From Flavobacteriales bacterium (lineage in GTDB: Bacteria > Bacteroidota > Bacteroidia > Flavobacteriales > Flavobacteriaceae), in NCBI GenBank assembly GCA_018335925.1, contig JAGXRF010000064.1, forward strand, positions 62,001 to 126,000: a stretch of 64,000 bases of DNA, given 5' to 3'. The position numbers and the translations under genes are program-made. The notes below the pieces were generated by a model. That model saw only the letters and a list, made by a program, of their open reading frames with translations. It ran no database searches and was not told where the DNA came from. Of the stretch, positions 61,011 through 64,000 are shown in pieces; the stretch's first letter is position 1; each line of letters starts with the position of its first letter.

Positions 61011-62122
61011 TGCAAAAAATTCTTTTTTATTTTATTATTCTTTTTATTTCGCAAATAACCTTTGCACAAATAACCCTATCTCCAAATACCAAAATTAGTG
61101 TGCTAACATGCGGAACAGGTGACGAACTTTACTCCCTTTTTGGGCATACCGGTTTACGCATACAAGACCCAAACAATCAATTAGATATTGTTTATAATTT
61201 TGGGATGTTTGACTTTAGCACTCCTAATTTTTATACCAAATTTATTAAGGGTGATTTGCTTTATTTTGGCACTACAGAATCTTTTGGAAACTTTATGTAC
61301 CAATACCAATATTTTGGTAGAAGTGTAGTAGAACAAGAATTAAATATAGAAAGCACCACCAAACAAAAGATTTTTGACGACCTGAACCAAATTTTACAAT
61401 CAGAAAAAAAATATTACGAATACAAATTTATAGACGAAAATTGCACCACCAAAGTTTGGCAAGTTTTGAACCAACATTTGCCCGTAAAACTCACTAAAGT
61501 AGGAAAAGATTTTCCTTCTTACAGAGAAGTAATCAACGATAAGTTAGGCAATCGTTTTTTTGAAAAATTGGGAATCAATTTAATGTTCGGCAGCAAAACT
61601 GATGTTGCAGCTACACAAATTTTTCTTCCGGAAGAGTTGCAAGAAAGTTTGCAACAACAAGCAAGTTTAAAAGCAACCAACTCTCTTTTACCAAGATTAA
61701 ACAAAGACTACTTTACGATTTGGAACCATTGGTGGATTTGGCTGGTTATTGTAGTATTTTTTAGTTTCGTTAAATTAAGAACTGTATCTACTATTTGGTT
61801 TTGGATGCAAGGTTTGTTGGGAATATTTTTGCTTTTTGTTGGGTGGTATTCGCACCATCATGAGGTGAGTAACAACTATAATCCTTTGGTAGTAAATCCG
61901 ATACTAATCGGAATATCTTTGTTGTGGTTAAGCAAAAATAAAATGGTGCTTTACGCAGTGGTATCTTATTTTATACTATCACTTGTTTTTGTGATTTTAC
62001 ATTTTCAAAAGGACCACTTTTGGATCATGTGTACCTTTTTGCTTTCCAATTGGTGGATACTATACCGACAATTTTTCCGAAATAATGATTTATTGTCCTT
62101 TGTAAAACAAAACAGTAGATAA
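61010..62122 (+). CDS. DUF4105 domain-containing membrane protein
   Basis: SVLTCGTGDELYSLFGHTGLRIQDP...YNFGMFDF; C-terminal TM segments. Confidence 0.85.
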   Translation: MQKILFYFIILFISQITFAQITLSPNTKISVLTCGTGDELYSLFGHTGLRIQDPNNQLDIVYNFGMFDFSTPNFYTKFIKGDLLYFGTTESFGNFMYQYQYFGRSVVEQELNIESTTKQKIFDDLNQILQSEKKYYEYKFIDENCTTKVWQVLNQHLPVKLTKVGKDFPSYREVINDKLGNRFFEKLGINLMFGSKTDVAATQIFLPEELQESLQQQASLKATNSLLPRLNKDYFTIWNHWWIWLVIVVFFSFVKLRTVSTIWFWMQGLLGIFLLFVGWYSHHHEVSNNYNPLVVNPILIGISLLWLSKNKMVLYAVVSYFILSLVFVILHFQKDHFWIMCTFLLSNWWILYRQFFRNNDLLSFVKQNSR

Positions 62123-63484
62123 AGTTTTTATCAAGATATTGATATCTAAAAACACGTTGCGATGTTTGATGTAAAACAAGTCGTATTGCAGTTTGATCAA
62201 ACTATCTTCTAGAGAATCTCCATAGGAATAGTTTACCTGAGCCCATCCGGTTAGTCCTGGTTTAATGATATGTCTGGTTTCATAAAAAGGCATGGTGTTG
62301 GCTATTTGCTCAACAAAAATAGGTCGTTCTGGTCTTGGACCAATCAACGACATATCGTTGATTAAAATATTCCAAAACTGAGGCAATTCATCTAACCTGC
62401 TTTTTCTTAAAAACTTTCCAAATTTGGTCACCCTATAATCATTTTTAGCAGCAAAAACAGCACCGTCTTTTTCAGCATCTTTTACCATAGTTCGGAATTT
62501 AAAAATGGTAAATGATTGCCCGTTTTTTCCTACTCTTTCTTGAGCATAAAATAAAGGTCCTTTGTTACCAAGTAAATTTCCAATTAAAATAATTGGAAGT
62601 ATTAATAACATCAAAAGCAAACCTAAAATAGAGGCTAAAACATCTACAAATCGAATAAACAACAAATACAATTGGTTTTGATTGCTTCTGCTAAAAGGGA
62701 AATATTTGTAAAAATCTTTGTTTAAATAATGTACTGGAATTCGCTGCACCATATCTTCATACAATTGGGTGTACTCTCTAATGATAATTCCTTTTTCAAG
62801 ATATTTGATTAAATAATGGTATAAATCTGCTGAAATAAATTCAGTTTTCTGGCTGGCAATTACAATTTCAGATAAGTAATTTTTAGTTACAAACTGATCT
62901 AAATCAGATAGAGAAATCCAAGGATACTTTTTTAAATCTTCAAGGTCTAACTCGTATTTATCTGTATGTAAATAAGCTACTATATGGAAGTGAGGATCTA
63001 CTTTTTGGATGTCTTTTGTTAACTGCTCTGCTTGATCGGTATCACAAACCAACAATACTTTTTTAACAAAACGTTGAGAAGCCAAGAATTTAACATAAAA
63101 AATCCTCCAAAGTAACAAACCAAATAAAATAGAAAAATAAAAAATGACTATTTGCATCCGATTATTTGGCAATGATGGGGTTAAAATTGGTGTAAGTAAA
63201 TACACCAAAACGGTAAATGAAGTAGTTAAAATGATACTTTTGGTAGCTTGAAATTGATTGCTGGCAATTGGCAAATGATAAGCTTGAAAAACAGTTCCGA
63301 ATAACATCAAATAAAATCCAAGTACAAATACCCACCAAAAACTTTGACCACTAACTTGAAAATATTCGAACTTTAAAAAATTACTTACGAAGTGAAGGGT
63401 AAAATATACAAACAGCAAATCAAAGGCACGAAGTAAAACTTTTCGTTCTGAAATTTCGAAGTGTATGTTTTTTTTGGACTTCAC
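62090..63484 (-). CDS. Exopolysaccharide biosynthesis polyprenyl glycosylphosphotransferase
   Basis: N-terminal TMs, YAQERVGKNGQSFTIFKFRTMVKDAE, FLRKSRLDELPQFWNILINDMSLIGPRPE. Confidence 0.94.
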   Translation of the reverse strand: MKSKKNIHFEISERKVLLRAFDLLFVYFTLHFVSNFLKFEYFQVSGQSFWWVFVLGFYLMLFGTVFQAYHLPIASNQFQATKSIILTTSFTVLVYLLTPILTPSLPNNRMQIVIFYFSILFGLLLWRIFYVKFLASQRFVKKVLLVCDTDQAEQLTKDIQKVDPHFHIVAYLHTDKYELDLEDLKKYPWISLSDLDQFVTKNYLSEIVIASQKTEFISADLYHYLIKYLEKGIIIREYTQLYEDMVQRIPVHYLNKDFYKYFPFSRSNQNQLYLLFIRFVDVLASILGLLLMLLILPIILIGNLLGNKGPLFYAQERVGKNGQSFTIFKFRTMVKDAEKDGAVFAAKNDYRVTKFGKFLRKSRLDELPQFWNILINDMSLIGPRPERPIFVEQIANTMPFYETRHIIKPGLTGWAQVNYSYGDSLEDSLIKLQYDLFYIKHRNVFLDINILIKTLSTVLFYKGQ

Positions 63485-63507
63485 TTTTTTTGTACTAATT
63501 TATAAAA

Positions 63508-64000
63508 TTAATCTTTGATAAGGTCTATCCAAAGATGTTTAACTTCATTCCAATCCATTGTTTCTGCTAAATTTCTTGCATTATATACCATCGTTATAGT
63601 TTTATCGGGATTATCAATAAATTCAACGATAGCTTTTACAAATTCAATTACTTGATTTGGTAAAACTAATTTGACATGCTTATGATTTTCCACCATAAAC
63701 GGAATTCCACCAACATTTGTAGAAACAATTGGCATTCCCAGTGCCATTGCTTCAATCAATGTAATTGGCGTATTGTCAATAGAAGTTGTATTGATAAAAA
63801 CATCATGCGTTTTAGCCAAAGCACACCATTCTTGTTTAGATAATCTTCCGGTAAAAACTACTTCAACATTATTCTCAGTTGCATATTGCTTTAAAGAGGC
63901 AATCGTTACATCCTTTTCAGGACCTACCATAGTTAATGTTGCCTCAGGATAAACTTTTTTTAATTCAACCAAAACATCTATTGCCATTTTGGGTTGGTAA
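63508..64000 (-). CDS. Glycosyltransferase family 4 (partial, N-terminus off window edge)
   Basis: GRLSKQEWCALAKTHDVFINTTSIDNTPITLIEAMALGMPIVSTNVGGIPFMVEN. Reading frame stays open to the window edge. Confidence 0.92.
   Translation of the reverse strand, partial: YQPKMAIDVLVELKKVYPEATLTMVGPEKDVTIASLKQYATENNVEVVFTGRLSKQEWCALAKTHDVFINTTSIDNTPITLIEAMALGMPIVSTNVGGIPFMVENHKHVKLVLPNQVIEFVKAIVEFIDNPDKTITMVYNARNLAETMDWNEVKHLWIDLIKD

Overview
The window is AT-rich chromosomal DNA, almost certainly from a member of the Bacteroidota, class Flavobacteriia. The evidence is TAnnTTTGC promoter motifs, T9SS sorting domains, a PorV2-like protein, and a long NusB with an N-terminal extension. It holds about 57 protein-coding genes. 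I saw no rRNA or tRNA genes, CRISPR array, prophage or intact transposon. Most genes are core: nusB (partial), leucine dehydrogenase, sucC, lysA, lipA, corA, gap, argS, folD, ffh, rluF-like, nif3, lpxK, purine nucleoside phosphorylase, recQ, kpsF, tatC, lptB, pssA, and a polyprenyl glycosylphosphotransferase next to a partial glycosyltransferase. Accessory or unusual content: (i) a sigma(ECF)/FecR/TonB-receptor signalling operon, divergent from a lipoprotein with four ~40-aa internal repeats and a CAP-domain lipoprotein; (ii) a LytTR/histidine-kinase locus whose kinase carries a C-terminal 2TM domain homologous to the small standalone protein beside it; (iii) a CdsZ-like zinc-ribbon protein with no cysteines; (iv) a T9SS-sorted subtilase with Glu in place of the catalytic Asp; (v) a 1509-aa T9SS type B surface protein; (vi) a structured non-coding element between sucC and lysA, plus two possible dispersed-repeat remnants; (vii) a 10-bp inverted repeat upstream of hsp20. 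All assignments come from reading the translated track and the DNA by eye. No database search was run.
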